Source: Paracoccus spongiarum (GTDB lineage Bacteria; Pseudomonadota; Alphaproteobacteria; Rhodobacterales; Rhodobacteraceae). From it: 64,000 nt of DNA. The stretch lies in NCBI RefSeq assembly GCF_030732095.1, contig NZ_JAVAMQ010000006.1, positions 62,001-126,000 of the forward strand. The letters run 5' to 3'. Position 1 is the first letter of the stretch, and each line of letters opens with the position of its first letter. The translations under genes were made by a program, and so were the position numbers. The notes beneath the pieces are model-generated. The model had not been told where the DNA came from. It did no database searches and saw only the letters and a program-made list of their open reading frames with translations. Below, one piece after another: positions 16,700 through 26,834 of this stretch.

Positions 16700-17575
16700 C
16701 TATTGGCACAGCCGCCATCCATTGCGGCGTGCGGCCATGTCCATGTGCAGATGCTCGGCATGCGCCGCATTCGCCCCAGGCCCCAGCACCGTCGTGAAAT
16801 ACAGGCAGGCCGCGCCACGCACCGCGCGCTGGAACGCCTCGGCCCGGTCACCGCTGTCCTCGCGCGGGGTCACCACCAGATCCTGCCCGTTGTCCATCTG
16901 GAAGGCCGCGATGTCTATGGCGTTGCCATAGGCATGTTCCGACAGCTTCGGCACGTCCGCCCCGGTGCCGACCCGGCCGCGGCAGTCATAGGTGGTGCCC
17001 AGCCGCAGCCCGGTGACGCGCGGCGCCCCCGGAAGGGTGGCGGCCGCCGGGCGCAGGAAGTCGCGCGCCCAGAAGCCCAGTGACCGCGCGGTGTCGCAGC
17101 GCATCACGGCGCCGCCTTCCAGCGCCAGCCCCGGAATGATCTGGCTGACCTCGATGGGCCGGGCGATGCCGCAGTCGCGCTGGTCCGCGTCGGTGACCGG
17201 CTGGCGATCCTGGTAGACGGTTCCCAGAAGGGCCAGCGCCAGCCGGCAGCCGGCATCCTCGGCCTCGGTTTCGCGCAGCATCCACCAGCGGGGAGCCATC
17301 GGCGGTCCGAAGGCGGCATCCGGCGCTGCCTCGGCGGCCTCGACCGGTACCTCGTCCGCCGCCGCCCGGTCGGGCGCGCCGTCGTCCGGGCCGCGATCCT
17401 CGGCGCGCGGGGCCGCCGTGGGGGCAGGCGCCGGCCTCTCCGGGCGCTGCGGCGGGCGCACGGCCGCGGGTTCCTCAATGGCGCCCGCTGGCGGCGCGGG
17501 CGGGCGATCCTGCGCGACCGCCGGCCCCGAAAGCGCGGCCAGCAGCGCCGCGGACCGGACTGCGGCGCCGATCAT
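16700..17575 (-). CDS. Extensin-like C-terminal domain protein (periplasmic)
   Basis: 291 residues. Signal peptide 1-21 (cleaved after AVA), then a Pro/Ala/Arg-rich linker to about 105. The C-terminal extensin-like domain has LGTVYQDRQPV, CGIARPIEVSQI, TGLRLGTTYDCRGRVG, LSEHAYGNAIDIAAFQM and AHAEHLHMDMAARR. The SEHAYGNAIDI and HLHMD histidines recall the metal-binding site of D-Ala-D-Ala carboxypeptidase-like enzymes, so a peptidoglycan-related metallopeptidase role is possible but unproven. It overlaps the upstream L,D-transpeptidase gene by four bases (ATGA), which supports a cell-wall role. Confidence 0.88.
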   Translation of the reverse strand: MIGAAVRSAALLAALSGPAVAQDRPPAPPAGAIEEPAAVRPPQRPERPAPAPTAAPRAEDRGPDDGAPDRAAADEVPVEAAEAAPDAAFGPPMAPRWWMLRETEAEDAGCRLALALLGTVYQDRQPVTDADQRDCGIARPIEVSQIIPGLALEGGAVMRCDTARSLGFWARDFLRPAAATLPGAPRVTGLRLGTTYDCRGRVGTGADVPKLSEHAYGNAIDIAAFQMDNGQDLVVTPREDSGDRAEAFQRAVRGAACLYFTTVLGPGANAAHAEHLHMDMAARRNGWRLCQ

Positions 17576-18906
17576 TCCTCGCCCAGCGGCGGCACGAGGA
17601 AGCCCTCGGCCAGCGCCCCGGACAGCGCATCGCTCAGCGGATCGCCACCCACCGGGGCAAGGCGGTCCGCCGCCTCTTCCGATGTGTCCTCGAGTACCGT
17701 CCCGCCAGCAGCCGCGGCGTCCCGCGCCCCTTCCGCCGGATAGGTCAGCGCGGGGGCGTCTGCGGCGACGGGTTGCACCGTTTCGGCGACCGCGGCGGTC
17801 GCGGGCGCCGGATCGGCCGGGGTCCCGCCCGCCGCCTGCTCCAGAGGTTCCGATGTCACCACGGGTTCGGCCGGGCGGGTGCCGGTGGCATCGGCGATGG
17901 TGACGCCGGGCTGCAGGAACTCGACGGTCGTGACGCCGCCCTTGACCATGCCGGCCAGTTCGCGGGCGTCCCAGTTGGTCAGGCGGACACAGCCATAGGA
18001 CTGGTTCACGAACAGCTGCGACGGGGTCGGCGTGCCGTGGATGCCATAGCTGGGCTTCGACAGGTCGATCCAGACCGTGCCAACCGGCCCGTTCGGACCC
18101 GGCGGCACGATCAGCGGCTTGTCGTTGTCGCCCTGCTTGAAGTTGCGCGCCGGGTTGTAGGTGTAGTTGGGGTTGATCGCGACCGTCACCACCTTGTGAT
18201 TGCCCGAGGGCGAGGGCGTCGAATCCGAGCCGATGGTGGCGGGATAGTCGACGATCATCCGGCCCCTGGCGTCATAGGCCGCGACCCGCCGGGTGGCCTT
18301 GTCGATCAGGATGCGCGTCACCTCGCCGCGGATCGGGGCGGCGGGCGCGGTCACCTTGATGGTTGCGCCGGGCACCAGCGCGACGCCGGGATTCAGGAAG
18401 GCGATGAATTTCTCGTCCATGTGAAAACGCTCGCCCAGCTTCTCGGCGATGCTGGTATAGCCCATTGCGGACATCCTGGCCTTTTCGGCGTAGTCCGCGG
18501 GGATGGCATCGACCAGCCCCTCGGCATCCTCGGCGGTGATCGTGTAGTCGGCCGTCACCGGCGCGTTGGCAAAGCTTTGCAGCAGGTTCCACAGATGCGG
18601 GTCCATGATGCCGTCCATCGGCAAGCCCGCGCGGCGCTCGAAGGCCATGATCGCGCTTTGGCTCATGCCGCCCTTGAAGCCGTCGATCACCCCCGGCGAG
18701 GTGCCGGACCGATCCAGCAGCACCTGCACCTTGGCGGTCAGCGCCGAGCGTCCCGGCGGCAGGTCGCCGCCGTCATAGCCCGCGGCGTCGATCTCGGCCG
18801 CGGTGAAGGTCGCGGTGCCCTGCGCGACGGCGGGCAGGCCGGTCACGGCAAGGCAGATCGCGAGCCAGGCGGGCAGGGCGGCAGACAGGATCGGACGGGG
18901 CGGCAT
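17572..18906 (-). CDS. L,D-transpeptidase (YkuD) with peptidoglycan-binding domain
   Basis: 444 residues. Signal peptide 1-28, a peptidoglycan-binding helical domain about 40-110 (GVIDGFKGGMSQSAIMAFERRAGLPMDGIMD), a LysM-like segment about 120-195 (YTSIAEKLGERFHMDEKFIAFLNPG) and a YkuD catalytic domain about 200-330. The active site HGTPTPSQ through SYGCVRLTNWDARELA holds the catalytic Cys. The last 110 residues are low-complexity Ala/Pro/Glu. The family cross-links peptidoglycan 3-3 or attaches outer-membrane proteins. First gene of a two-gene operon with the extensin-like protein. Confidence 0.94.
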   Translation of the reverse strand: MPPRPILSAALPAWLAICLAVTGLPAVAQGTATFTAAEIDAAGYDGGDLPPGRSALTAKVQVLLDRSGTSPGVIDGFKGGMSQSAIMAFERRAGLPMDGIMDPHLWNLLQSFANAPVTADYTITAEDAEGLVDAIPADYAEKARMSAMGYTSIAEKLGERFHMDEKFIAFLNPGVALVPGATIKVTAPAAPIRGEVTRILIDKATRRVAAYDARGRMIVDYPATIGSDSTPSPSGNHKVVTVAINPNYTYNPARNFKQGDNDKPLIVPPGPNGPVGTVWIDLSKPSYGIHGTPTPSQLFVNQSYGCVRLTNWDARELAGMVKGGVTTVEFLQPGVTIADATGTRPAEPVVTSEPLEQAAGGTPADPAPATAAVAETVQPVAADAPALTYPAEGARDAAAAGGTVLEDTSEEAADRLAPVGGDPLSDALSGALAEGFLVPPLGEE

Positions 18907-19049
18907 GGCGGTCTCCGGTTGGGTGGGCGCAGCATCCGGCGTCTTGCCGGAATGCGCCAGATAGTTCGCGCTTCACAATCTGGTCAATTGCAAGTTGAGG
19001 TGGCGGGCGCATGGCGATAGCCTGCCAGCCTCGACCAGAGGAGGTCCGC

Positions 19050-19109
19050 ATGAAGTCAACTCGGCCGCAGGGGCGCGGCGGCATGGTCTTGGGCATGGCA
19101 TGCAACTGA
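19050..19109 (+). CDS. Possible 19-residue leader peptide before the TRAP transporter genes
   Basis: The ATG at 19050 has the best ribosome site of this region (AGAGGAGG, five bases before it). It opens a 19-codon frame (MKSTRPQGRGG through GMACN) whose stop overlaps the dctQ ATG at 19100 by ten bases, in another phase. The dctQ start has no good Shine-Dalgarno of its own, so re-initiation after the leader would explain dctQ translation. The peptide has no recognisable domain. Too short for certainty. Confidence 0.4.
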   Translation: MKSTRPQGRGGMVLGMACN

Positions 19110-19591
19110 TCGCACGGCGTTTGCTGGATCTGGCGGTCGTCGCGCTTGCGCTGCTGTGCCTTGTGCTGGCGGGTGATGCCGTGTTCAGGGGCGGTGCGGG
19201 GGCCGGCATCCTCGGGGACCGGGCGATCGTGCCGGCCCTGATCGTGGCGGTGCTGGTGCTGCCGCTGGCCGCGGCGACGGCCGCGCGGGCGCATCTGGCG
19301 GTGACCTTCCTCAGCGACCGGATGGCCACGTCCGACCGGGCGCGGCTGGTCCTGCTGGGTCACGCGGTCGGGCTGGTGGCGCTGCTGGTGCTGATCGCCG
19401 CGGCGATCGGGGGTCTGGCCGGGGTGCTGGCCGGAGGGCGTGCCGGGCTGCCGGGCGATGCCGCGCTGACACTGCTGGCGGTCGGGTTGCTGGCGATGGC
19501 GCTGCGGCTGGCCGGGATGCTGGCGCAGGACCGTCGGACGTTGCGCGACACTGGCACGATCACGGACGAGCACGGGCAGGAGGCGATCTGA
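19100..19591 (+). CDS. TRAP transporter small permease (DctQ type)
   Basis: 163 residues with four hydrophobic helices (about 8-25, 38-62, 82-108 and 118-138), the DctQ topology. The ARAHLAVTFLSDRM loop resembles the conserved post-helix-2 motif of the family. Start chosen at ATG 19100 (MQLIARRLLD) because residues upstream in the same phase are polar and lack a start with a ribosome site. It sits one base before dctM, its obligate partner. No DctP-type binding protein gene is adjacent, so the substrate is unknown. Confidence 0.8.
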   Translation: MQLIARRLLDLAVVALALLCLVLAGDAVFRGGAGAGILGDRAIVPALIVAVLVLPLAAATAARAHLAVTFLSDRMATSDRARLVLLGHAVGLVALLVLIAAAIGGLAGVLAGGRAGLPGDAALTLLAVGLLAMALRLAGMLAQDRRTLRDTGTITDEHGQEAI

Positions 19592-19592
19592 C

Positions 19593-20918
19593 ATGGCCCC
19601 GGCGACCATCGGGCTTGGCGGGTTTCTGCTTGCGCTGGCGCTTGTGGCGCTGCGGGTGCCGCTGGCCCATGCGCTGATCGCGCTGTCTGCCGCGGGCCTG
19701 CTGCTTCTCAATGCGACGGACGGCACGGATGGCGCGCTGCAGCAGACCGGGGCGCAGATCCTCGAGATCATGCAGGGGCTGGTGGCCACGGAGGCGCTGG
19801 CGATGGTGCCTCTGTTCGTGGCCCTGGGAAACATCGCCTTCTATTCCGGCATCACCACCCGCATCTACGACGCCGCCGCCGTCTGGCTGCGGCCGCTGCC
19901 GGGCGGACTGGCGGTCGCCTCGGTGCTTGGCTGCGGAGGCTTTGCGGCGATTTCGGGCTCGTCGGTCGGCTGCGCCTCGACCATGGGCCGCATCTGCGTG
20001 CCCGAGATGCGCGCCGCCGGATATGATCCGCGCCTCGCGGCAGCCTCGGTGGCTGCCGGCGGCACGCTGGGCGGGCTGATCCCGCCCTCTGTCCTGTTCA
20101 TCCTGTTCGCCGTCTTCTCGGGCATCCCGGTGGAACGGCTGTTCATGGCCGGCATCCTGCCGGGGCTTCTGTCGCTGGCCGGGATGGTGGGCGTCATCGG
20201 CTGGTGGGTCCGTCAGGACCCCGCCGCCGCGCCACCGGCGCCGCAGACCGGACCGGGCCGGGCCGAGGCGGCCCTGGCCGCCTGGCCCGCCCTGCTGGTC
20301 CTTGCGATCATCATGGGCGGCATCGGCACCGGGCTGTGGGACGCAACCGGTGCGGCGGCGATCAGCCTTGCGCTGGTGGTGGGCCTCGGCCTCGTGCAGG
20401 GCCGCCTTGCGCCGGACGTGCTGCTGCGGGCGGCGCGGGAAAGCCTGATGCAGTCGGCCGCGCTGGTGCTGGTCATCCTGGGGGCGCGCCTGTTCCTGGC
20501 CTTCCTGACGCAGTCCGGGCTGGACGCGATGGTGGCGGACGGCATCGCGGGGGCGCAGGTCCCGGTCGTCGTGCTGCTGATGGTGCTGGTGGTCCTGTAT
20601 CTGGTCCTTGGCCTGTTTCTGGACCCTGTCACGATTCTGGTGCTGACGCTGCCCTTCATGCTGCCGCTGGTCCAGGGTTACGGCATGGACTCGATCTGGT
20701 TCGCCGTGGTGATCGTCAAGCTGCTGGAGATCGGGATGATCACGCCGCCGGTCGGGCTGAACGTCTTCGTCATCGGCAATGTCGCCCGCGATGTCGGCGT
20801 GGACCGGATCTTTTCCGGCGTCGCGCGGTTTCTGGGCATCGACCTGCTGGTGCTGCTGGTCATCGTGCTCGTCCCGGCGCTGTCGACGCTGATCCCGTCG
20901 CTGATGGCGGCGGGATAG
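19593..20918 (+). CDS. TRAP transporter large permease (DctM type)
   Basis: 441 residues with about twelve hydrophobic segments. Conserved DctM blocks: MQGLVATEALAMVPLFVALGNIAFYSGI, GFAAISGSSVGCASTMGRICVPEM, AGGTLGGLIPPSVLFILFAV and EIGMITPPVGLNVFVI. It carries out sodium-driven uptake with DctQ and a periplasmic binding protein. It ends 23 bases before the convergent GntR-family gene, a possible regulator. Substrate not inferable. Confidence 0.94.
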   Translation: MAPATIGLGGFLLALALVALRVPLAHALIALSAAGLLLLNATDGTDGALQQTGAQILEIMQGLVATEALAMVPLFVALGNIAFYSGITTRIYDAAAVWLRPLPGGLAVASVLGCGGFAAISGSSVGCASTMGRICVPEMRAAGYDPRLAAASVAAGGTLGGLIPPSVLFILFAVFSGIPVERLFMAGILPGLLSLAGMVGVIGWWVRQDPAAAPPAPQTGPGRAEAALAAWPALLVLAIIMGGIGTGLWDATGAAAISLALVVGLGLVQGRLAPDVLLRAARESLMQSAALVLVILGARLFLAFLTQSGLDAMVADGIAGAQVPVVVLLMVLVVLYLVLGLFLDPVTILVLTLPFMLPLVQGYGMDSIWFAVVIVKLLEIGMITPPVGLNVFVIGNVARDVGVDRIFSGVARFLGIDLLVLLVIVLVPALSTLIPSLMAAG

Positions 20919-20941
20919 CGCGCCGCACGGCCCGCTGCGGC

Positions 20942-21637
20942 TCAGTCCTCCGAGATCAGCCGGTGCTGCGGCGAATAGAACTGCCGCGCGAAGGAGACCG
21001 GCGTGGCATCCGTCCAGTTCAACCGCTCGATGGCCAGCACCGGGGTCCCCGGCTCGACCCGCAGGTTGCGGGCGCAGTCTCCCGACGCGCCTTCGGCGAG
21101 GATCGAGAACTGGCCATGCGTTAGCGGCACGTTGCGCGCCAGCCATTCATGCGCCGGCACCGCCTCGACATCGGCGCGGGTCAGATGCGGCAGGACGCGC
21201 GGATTCAGCCAGATCGCCTCGCAGCAATGCGGCTGGTTGTCGGCCAGGTGCTGCGCCTTGATCAGCACCAGCTCATCCTCGGCGCCGACCTGCAGGGCGC
21301 GCATCGCCGCCTCTGTCGGCACGCTGGTCGCATAGCCCGTCAGCCGGTATTCGTAGTGCTGGCCAAGCGCCTCGACCTCGTGACGGATCACCGGCATTTC
21401 CAAGGTGGTCCGCCGCGAGGGCGTGGCCGTCACCCGCGTGCCGACCTTGCGGCGGCGTTCGATGATCCCGCTGTCGGCCAGTTCGCGCAGCGCCCGGTTG
21501 ACGGTCGCACGCGCGCAGCCCAGCTGCACCGCAAGCTGCTGTTCGGTCGGGATCAGTTCGCCCGGCGGCCATTCGCGCGAACGGATGCGCTCCATGACGA
21601 CGGCGCGCACGGACTGCCAGGTGTTCATGCGTTTCAT
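20942..21637 (-). CDS. GntR/HutC-family regulator with UTRA ligand domain
   Basis: 231 residues from ATG 21637. Winged helix about 5-70 (WQSVRAVVMERIRSREWPPGELIPTEQQLAVQLGCARATVNRALRELADSGII) and a UTRA domain about 90-230 (LIKAQHLADNQPHCCEAIWLN, PGTPVLAIERLNW). Start uncertain: ATG 21697 would add 20 unconserved residues and ATG 21628 would remove three. Its convergent neighbour is the TRAP system and its divergent neighbour an MFS pump; HutC-type regulators usually control adjacent catabolic or transport genes. The ligand is unknown; hut genes are not in the window. Confidence 0.88.
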   Translation of the reverse strand: MKRMNTWQSVRAVVMERIRSREWPPGELIPTEQQLAVQLGCARATVNRALRELADSGIIERRRKVGTRVTATPSRRTTLEMPVIRHEVEALGQHYEYRLTGYATSVPTEAAMRALQVGAEDELVLIKAQHLADNQPHCCEAIWLNPRVLPHLTRADVEAVPAHEWLARNVPLTHGQFSILAEGASGDCARNLRVEPGTPVLAIERLNWTDATPVSFARQFYSPQHRLISED

Positions 21638-21914
21638 GCCACGCTCGGGGCTGGCGGGCCGCAGGGAACGCGCCACGTTACTGGGAATTTTCGTCATGCG
21701 ATATTCAGGCTCGGGGTAATTGCTTTTTCATTATCGGCCCGCGCCGGACATAAAAGAACCTGTCCAAATAGACAAAACGGTTGATTTCGGCAGGGACCTG
21801 TTCTTAAAGACAATTATCTTAACGTTCCGGTTGTGCCTGCGGGCTATTCTCAATTTCACGTTGGCCTGATATTCGCGCGATGTGACGGATTTGAACGCAG
21901 ACAGGGCAGGGGCG

Positions 21915-23135
21915 ATGACGCAGCAGGATGGCATCACGGGGGTGGCCGCACCGGCTGGGGGTGCCGCGTCGCCCAAGCCGACCTCATGGGCGGTTCTGGT
22001 GGCGATCAGCCTGTGTCACCTGATCAACGACGTGATGCAGTCGATGCTGGCGGCGATCTACCCGCTGCTGCGGGCCGAATTCGCGCTGAGCTATGCGCAG
22101 ATCGGGGCGATGACCTTCGCCTTTCAGGTCACCGCCTCGCTGCTGCAGCCGGTCGTCGGCGCGCTGACCGACCGGCATCCGCAGCCGCGGTCGCTGGCCC
22201 TCGGGATGGCGGCCAGCCTGTGCGGGGTGCTGCTGCTGGCCGTCGCGGGCAGCTATGGGACGCTGCTGGCGGGGGCCATGCTGATCGGCATCGGCTCGGC
22301 GGTGTTCCATCCCGAAAGCTCGCGCGTGGCGCGCATCGCCTCGGGCGGTCGCTTCGGCACCGCCCAGTCGCTGTTCCAGCTGGGTGGCAATGCCGGGCAG
22401 TCCCTGGGGCCGCTGCTGGCGGCCTTCGTGGTGGTGCCGCTTGGCCGCCCGGCGGTGGCCTGGTTCGCGGTTGCCGCCGCGCTTGGCGTGGGCATGCTGG
22501 CGCGGGTCGGCGCCTGGGCCGAGGGGCGGCGCCGCGCCCATGCCGCCACCCCGGACCGTCGGCTGCGCCTGCCGCGCGGCGTCGTGCTGCGGGCGATCCT
22601 GGTGCTGGCCGCGCTGACCTTCACCAAGAACATCTACACCGCCGCGATGAGCAGCTATTTCACCTTCTTCACCATCGAGAAGTTCGGCCTGGGGCCGCAG
22701 GGCGGGCAGATCATGCTGTTCCTGTTCCTCGCGGGCATGGCGGGCGGGGTGATGCTGGGCGGGCTGTTCGGGGATCGCGTGGGCAGCCTGCGGGTCATCT
22801 GGTTCTCGATCCTCGGCGTGCTGCCCTTCACGCTGCTGCTGCCGCATGTCGGGCTGCTGACGACCGGGGCGCTGGCGGTGCTGATCGGGCTGATCCTCGC
22901 CTCGGCCTTCCCAGCAATCGTGGTCTTTGCGCAAGAGCTGGTTCCGGGCCGCACCGGCACCATCGCCGGGCTGTTCTTCGGCTTTTCCTTCGGCATGGGC
23001 GGGATCGCCGCTGCGGCGCTGGGCGTGGTGGCGGATGCCCGCGGCATCGACTTCGTCTTCCGGCTCGTTTCGGTGCTGCCGGTCATGGGGGTGCTGGCGA
23101 TCCTGCTGCCGCGCATGGCCGACCCGCGGCGCTGA
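21915..23135 (+). CDS. MFS transporter, fosmidomycin-resistance (Fsr) type
   Basis: 406 residues with twelve predicted membrane helices. Fsr-group features: SLCHLINDVMQSMLAAIYPLLRAEFALSYAQIG, TDRHPQPRSLALGMA, GSAVFHPESSRVARIASGGRFGTAQSLFQLGGNAGQSLGPLL and the C-terminal GLFFGFSFGMGGIAAAALG. E. coli Fsr exports fosmidomycin; the natural substrate is unknown. Start ATG 21915 has AGGGG upstream; an in-frame GTG at 21882 would add eleven residues. Divergent from the GntR-type regulator across about 280 bases. Confidence 0.9.
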   Translation: MTQQDGITGVAAPAGGAASPKPTSWAVLVAISLCHLINDVMQSMLAAIYPLLRAEFALSYAQIGAMTFAFQVTASLLQPVVGALTDRHPQPRSLALGMAASLCGVLLLAVAGSYGTLLAGAMLIGIGSAVFHPESSRVARIASGGRFGTAQSLFQLGGNAGQSLGPLLAAFVVVPLGRPAVAWFAVAAALGVGMLARVGAWAEGRRRAHAATPDRRLRLPRGVVLRAILVLAALTFTKNIYTAAMSSYFTFFTIEKFGLGPQGGQIMLFLFLAGMAGGVMLGGLFGDRVGSLRVIWFSILGVLPFTLLLPHVGLLTTGALAVLIGLILASAFPAIVVFAQELVPGRTGTIAGLFFGFSFGMGGIAAAALGVVADARGIDFVFRLVSVLPVMGVLAILLPRMADPRR

Positions 23136-23352
23136 GCGGCGGCCCCGGCTTTTCCCGTCGCGTGGAAACACCATCGCGGTTTCGCGCGCAATGACCGCCG
23201 GAGCTTCGGGCTTTCGCCCGCAAACCCCTTGCTTGCGGCCGCAATTCGCGCAGGGGGCAAACTCCCTGCGCCGCGGCCCGGCGCTGCCGGCGGGCGGCTT
23301 CGTCTCGACGCGGCGGCCCGCGCGCGCTAGATCAGGGGCCGGAGGAACCGCC

Positions 23353-23832
23353 ATGACCCGCATCACCGCAAGACCGCTGACCGCCGAGGCCTTCGCCCCC
23401 TTCGGCGAGGTACTGGCCCCGAAATCCGCCACCGTGCGGATGATCAACGAGGGCCGCTGCGAACGCCACCACGCGCTGGCCACCGTCCAGCGGCATGGCG
23501 GCGAGGCGATCATCTCGATCTTCCGCTCGCAGCCGGTCAGCCTGCCCTATGACTGCGCGCTGCTGGAGCGCCACCCGCTCGGCTCGCAGGCCTTCATGCC
23601 GCTGGGGCCCGACGCCTGGCTGTCGGTCGTCGCGCCCGACGAGGGCGGCCGGCCCGGGGCGCCGCTGGCCTTCCTGGTGCCGGCGGGGGTGGGGGTGAAC
23701 CTGCGCGCCGGCGTCTGGCATGGCGTGCTGACGCCGCTGGACCGTGCCGCGGATTTCCTGGTGGTCGACCGCGACGGCGAGGGCACCAATCTCGAAGAGG
23801 CGCATATCGCCCCGGTGACCATCGAGGCATGA
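23353..23832 (+). CDS. allA: Ureidoglycolate lyase
   Basis: 159 residues, the AllA length. Contains [57 protein letters not shown] and [17 protein letters not shown], a cupin fold with the family's His and Glu residues. It splits ureidoglycolate into glyoxylate and urea in purine (allantoin) catabolism. GGAGGA lies six bases before ATG 23353. No other allantoin genes are in the window. The stop overlaps the rnhB start (ATGA), so the two are co-translated without obvious functional relation. Confidence 0.92.
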   Translation: MTRITARPLTAEAFAPFGEVLAPKSATVRMINEGRCERHHALATVQRHGGEAIISIFRSQPVSLPYDCALLERHPLGSQAFMPLGPDAWLSVVAPDEGGRPGAPLAFLVPAGVGVNLRAGVWHGVLTPLDRAADFLVVDRDGEGTNLEEAHIAPVTIEA

Positions 23833-24462
23833 GCCTGCCCGATTTCAGCCACGAGGCCGCCGCCATCGCCCGCGGCGCGCGGCGCGTGGCCGGGGTCGAC
23901 GAGGTCGGCCGGGGTCCGCTGGCCGGACCGGTGACGGCGGCGGCGGTGGTGCTGCCCGGCGCCGCGGACCTTCCTGCGGGGCTGAACGATTCCAAGAAGC
24001 TGGGCGCCGCCCGCCGTGAGATGCTGGCAGCCTGGATCATGGCGCATTGCGACTGGTCGGTGGCCCATGTCGAGGTGGCCGAGATCGACCTGCTGAACAT
24101 CCACCACGCCGCGCATCTGGCGATGTGCCGCGCCGTCGCCGGGCTGCGCGAGGCCCCCTGCCATGTGCTGGTCGATGGCAACCGCCTGCCGCGCGATCTT
24201 GCCCCGCCCGCCGAGGCGGTGGTCAAGGGCGACGCGCGCTGTCTCAGCATCGCGGCGGCCTCGATCCTGGCCAAGGTGTTGCGCGATCGCATCATGGTGG
24301 ATTTGGCGCAACAGCACCCCGGCTACGGCTGGGAGGCGAATGCGGGCTATCCGACGCCGCAGCATCTGGCGGCGCTGCTAGATCTGGGCGTGACTCCTCA
24401 TCATAGGCGTTCGTTCCGCCCGGTCCACAACATCTTGTGTAAAGCCCCTCCATCAACCCTCT

Positions 24463-24464
<2 letters not shown>
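23829..24464 (+). CDS. rnhB: Ribonuclease HII
   Basis: 211 residues. [21 protein letters not shown] near residue 20 supplies the Asp-Glu of the DEDD site with the GRG glycines, LNDSKKL follows, and [23 protein letters not shown] carries the third and fourth acidic/basic elements. It removes ribonucleotides misincorporated in DNA and RNA from RNA/DNA hybrids. Just upstream of ccrM, an order often seen in alphaproteobacteria. Confidence 0.96.
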
Positions 24465-25681
<1,217 letters not shown>

Positions 25682-25739
25682 CACGGCCCCACAGGTTTCG
25701 CCAAGTCCTGCCGCCCTGCGGGTGGCCGGGACCGCCTTG

Positions 25740-25773
25740 CCCCGCCATGTCCGCATGGCGGGGCCTTTTCTTT
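25740..25773 (+). terminator. Rho-independent terminator after ccrM
   Basis: A perfect 10-bp stem (25740-25749 with 25754-25763, CCCCGCCATG/CATGGCGGGG) with a four-base loop TCCG, followed by CCTTTTCTTT. It lies 59 bases after the ccrM stop. One of the cleanest terminators in the window. Confidence 0.88.
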
Positions 25774-25802
25774 GCGGGATGCGCGTGCATATGTCTGCGG
25801 TC

Positions 25803-26834
25803 ATGGACCATCCCTATGCCAGCCTTCCCGCCTCTGCGTTCTGGCGCACCGCCGTCGCCGGGACCGAACCGGACCTGCCGGCCGCTATCCATGCGCCGAA
25901 ATTCGCGCTGACCCCTGACAGCCGGATCGCGACGGCCGGCAGCTGCTTTGCGCAACATCTTGGCCAGGCGCTGCGCCGCGCCGGGCTGGAGGTGCTGGAT
26001 GCCGAGCCCGCGCCCCCCGGCATCGCCCCGGGCCTCGCGCAGCGCCACGGCTTCGGTCTTTACTCGGGGCGCTACGGCAACATCTATTCGGTGCGCCAGA
26101 TGGTGCAGCTGCTGGCCGAAGTGGCCTCGGGCCGGCCCGACCCGGCGCTGGTCTGGACCCGCCGCGGCCGCCATCACGACGCCCTGCGGCCCGGCCTCGA
26201 CCCCGAGGGGCTGGACAGCGCGGCCGAGGTTCTGGCCATCCGCCGCCGTCATCTTGCCCGCCTGCGGCCGATGCTGGCGCGCGCCGATGTCTTCGTCTTC
26301 ACGCTGGGGCTGACCGAGGCATGGCAATGCCGGCGCAGCGGACGGGTCTTTCCCAGCTGCCCGGGCGTCATCGCCGGGCGGTTCGACCCCGATGCCCATG
26401 CCTTCGTGAACTTCTCCTATCCGCAGGTGCTGGAGGATCTGGGCCGGATGCGGGCGGCGCTGCACGGCTTCAACCCGCAGATGCGGATCCTGCTGACGGT
26501 CTCGCCGGTGCCGCTGACGGCCACGGCGGCGGGGGGGCATGTGCTGCCGGCCACGCAGTATTCGAAGGCAACGCTGCGCGCCGCCGCCGGCGACTTCGCC
26601 GCAGCCCATGGCGATGCCGACTATTTTCCGGCCTACGAGATCGTCACCAACCCGGCCGCGCGGGGGGCGTTCTTCGCCGACGACCTGCGCCAGGTCACGC
26701 CGGAGGGCGTCGCCGCGGTGATGCGCGCCTTCCTCGCCGCCCACGGCATCGCCGCGGGCGAGGGGGCGGGGCCGGCCGCCGAGGCCAGCGATCCGGTCTG
26801 CGAGGACGCCATGCTCGAGGCATTCCAGAGATGA
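25803..26834 (+). CDS. GSCFA domain protein
   Basis: 343 residues from ATG 25803. The name-giving motif is present as AGSCFAQHLG near residue 46, followed by GLYSGRYGNIYSVRQMVQLL, VFTLGLTEAWQ, FVNFSYPQVLEDLGRMRAAL, LTVSPVPLTAT and QYSKATLRAAA. The GSCFA family is SGNH-hydrolase-related, with the Ser of GSCFA as likely nucleophile. Proposed roles are in polysaccharide or glycan ester chemistry; none is proven. A start at ATG 25791 is also possible. Its stop overlaps the next gene (ATGA), implying a functional pair. Confidence 0.9.
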   Translation: MDHPYASLPASAFWRTAVAGTEPDLPAAIHAPKFALTPDSRIATAGSCFAQHLGQALRRAGLEVLDAEPAPPGIAPGLAQRHGFGLYSGRYGNIYSVRQMVQLLAEVASGRPDPALVWTRRGRHHDALRPGLDPEGLDSAAEVLAIRRRHLARLRPMLARADVFVFTLGLTEAWQCRRSGRVFPSCPGVIAGRFDPDAHAFVNFSYPQVLEDLGRMRAALHGFNPQMRILLTVSPVPLTATAAGGHVLPATQYSKATLRAAAGDFAAAHGDADYFPAYEIVTNPAARGAFFADDLRQVTPEGVAAVMRAFLAAHGIAAGEGAGPAAEASDPVCEDAMLEAFQR

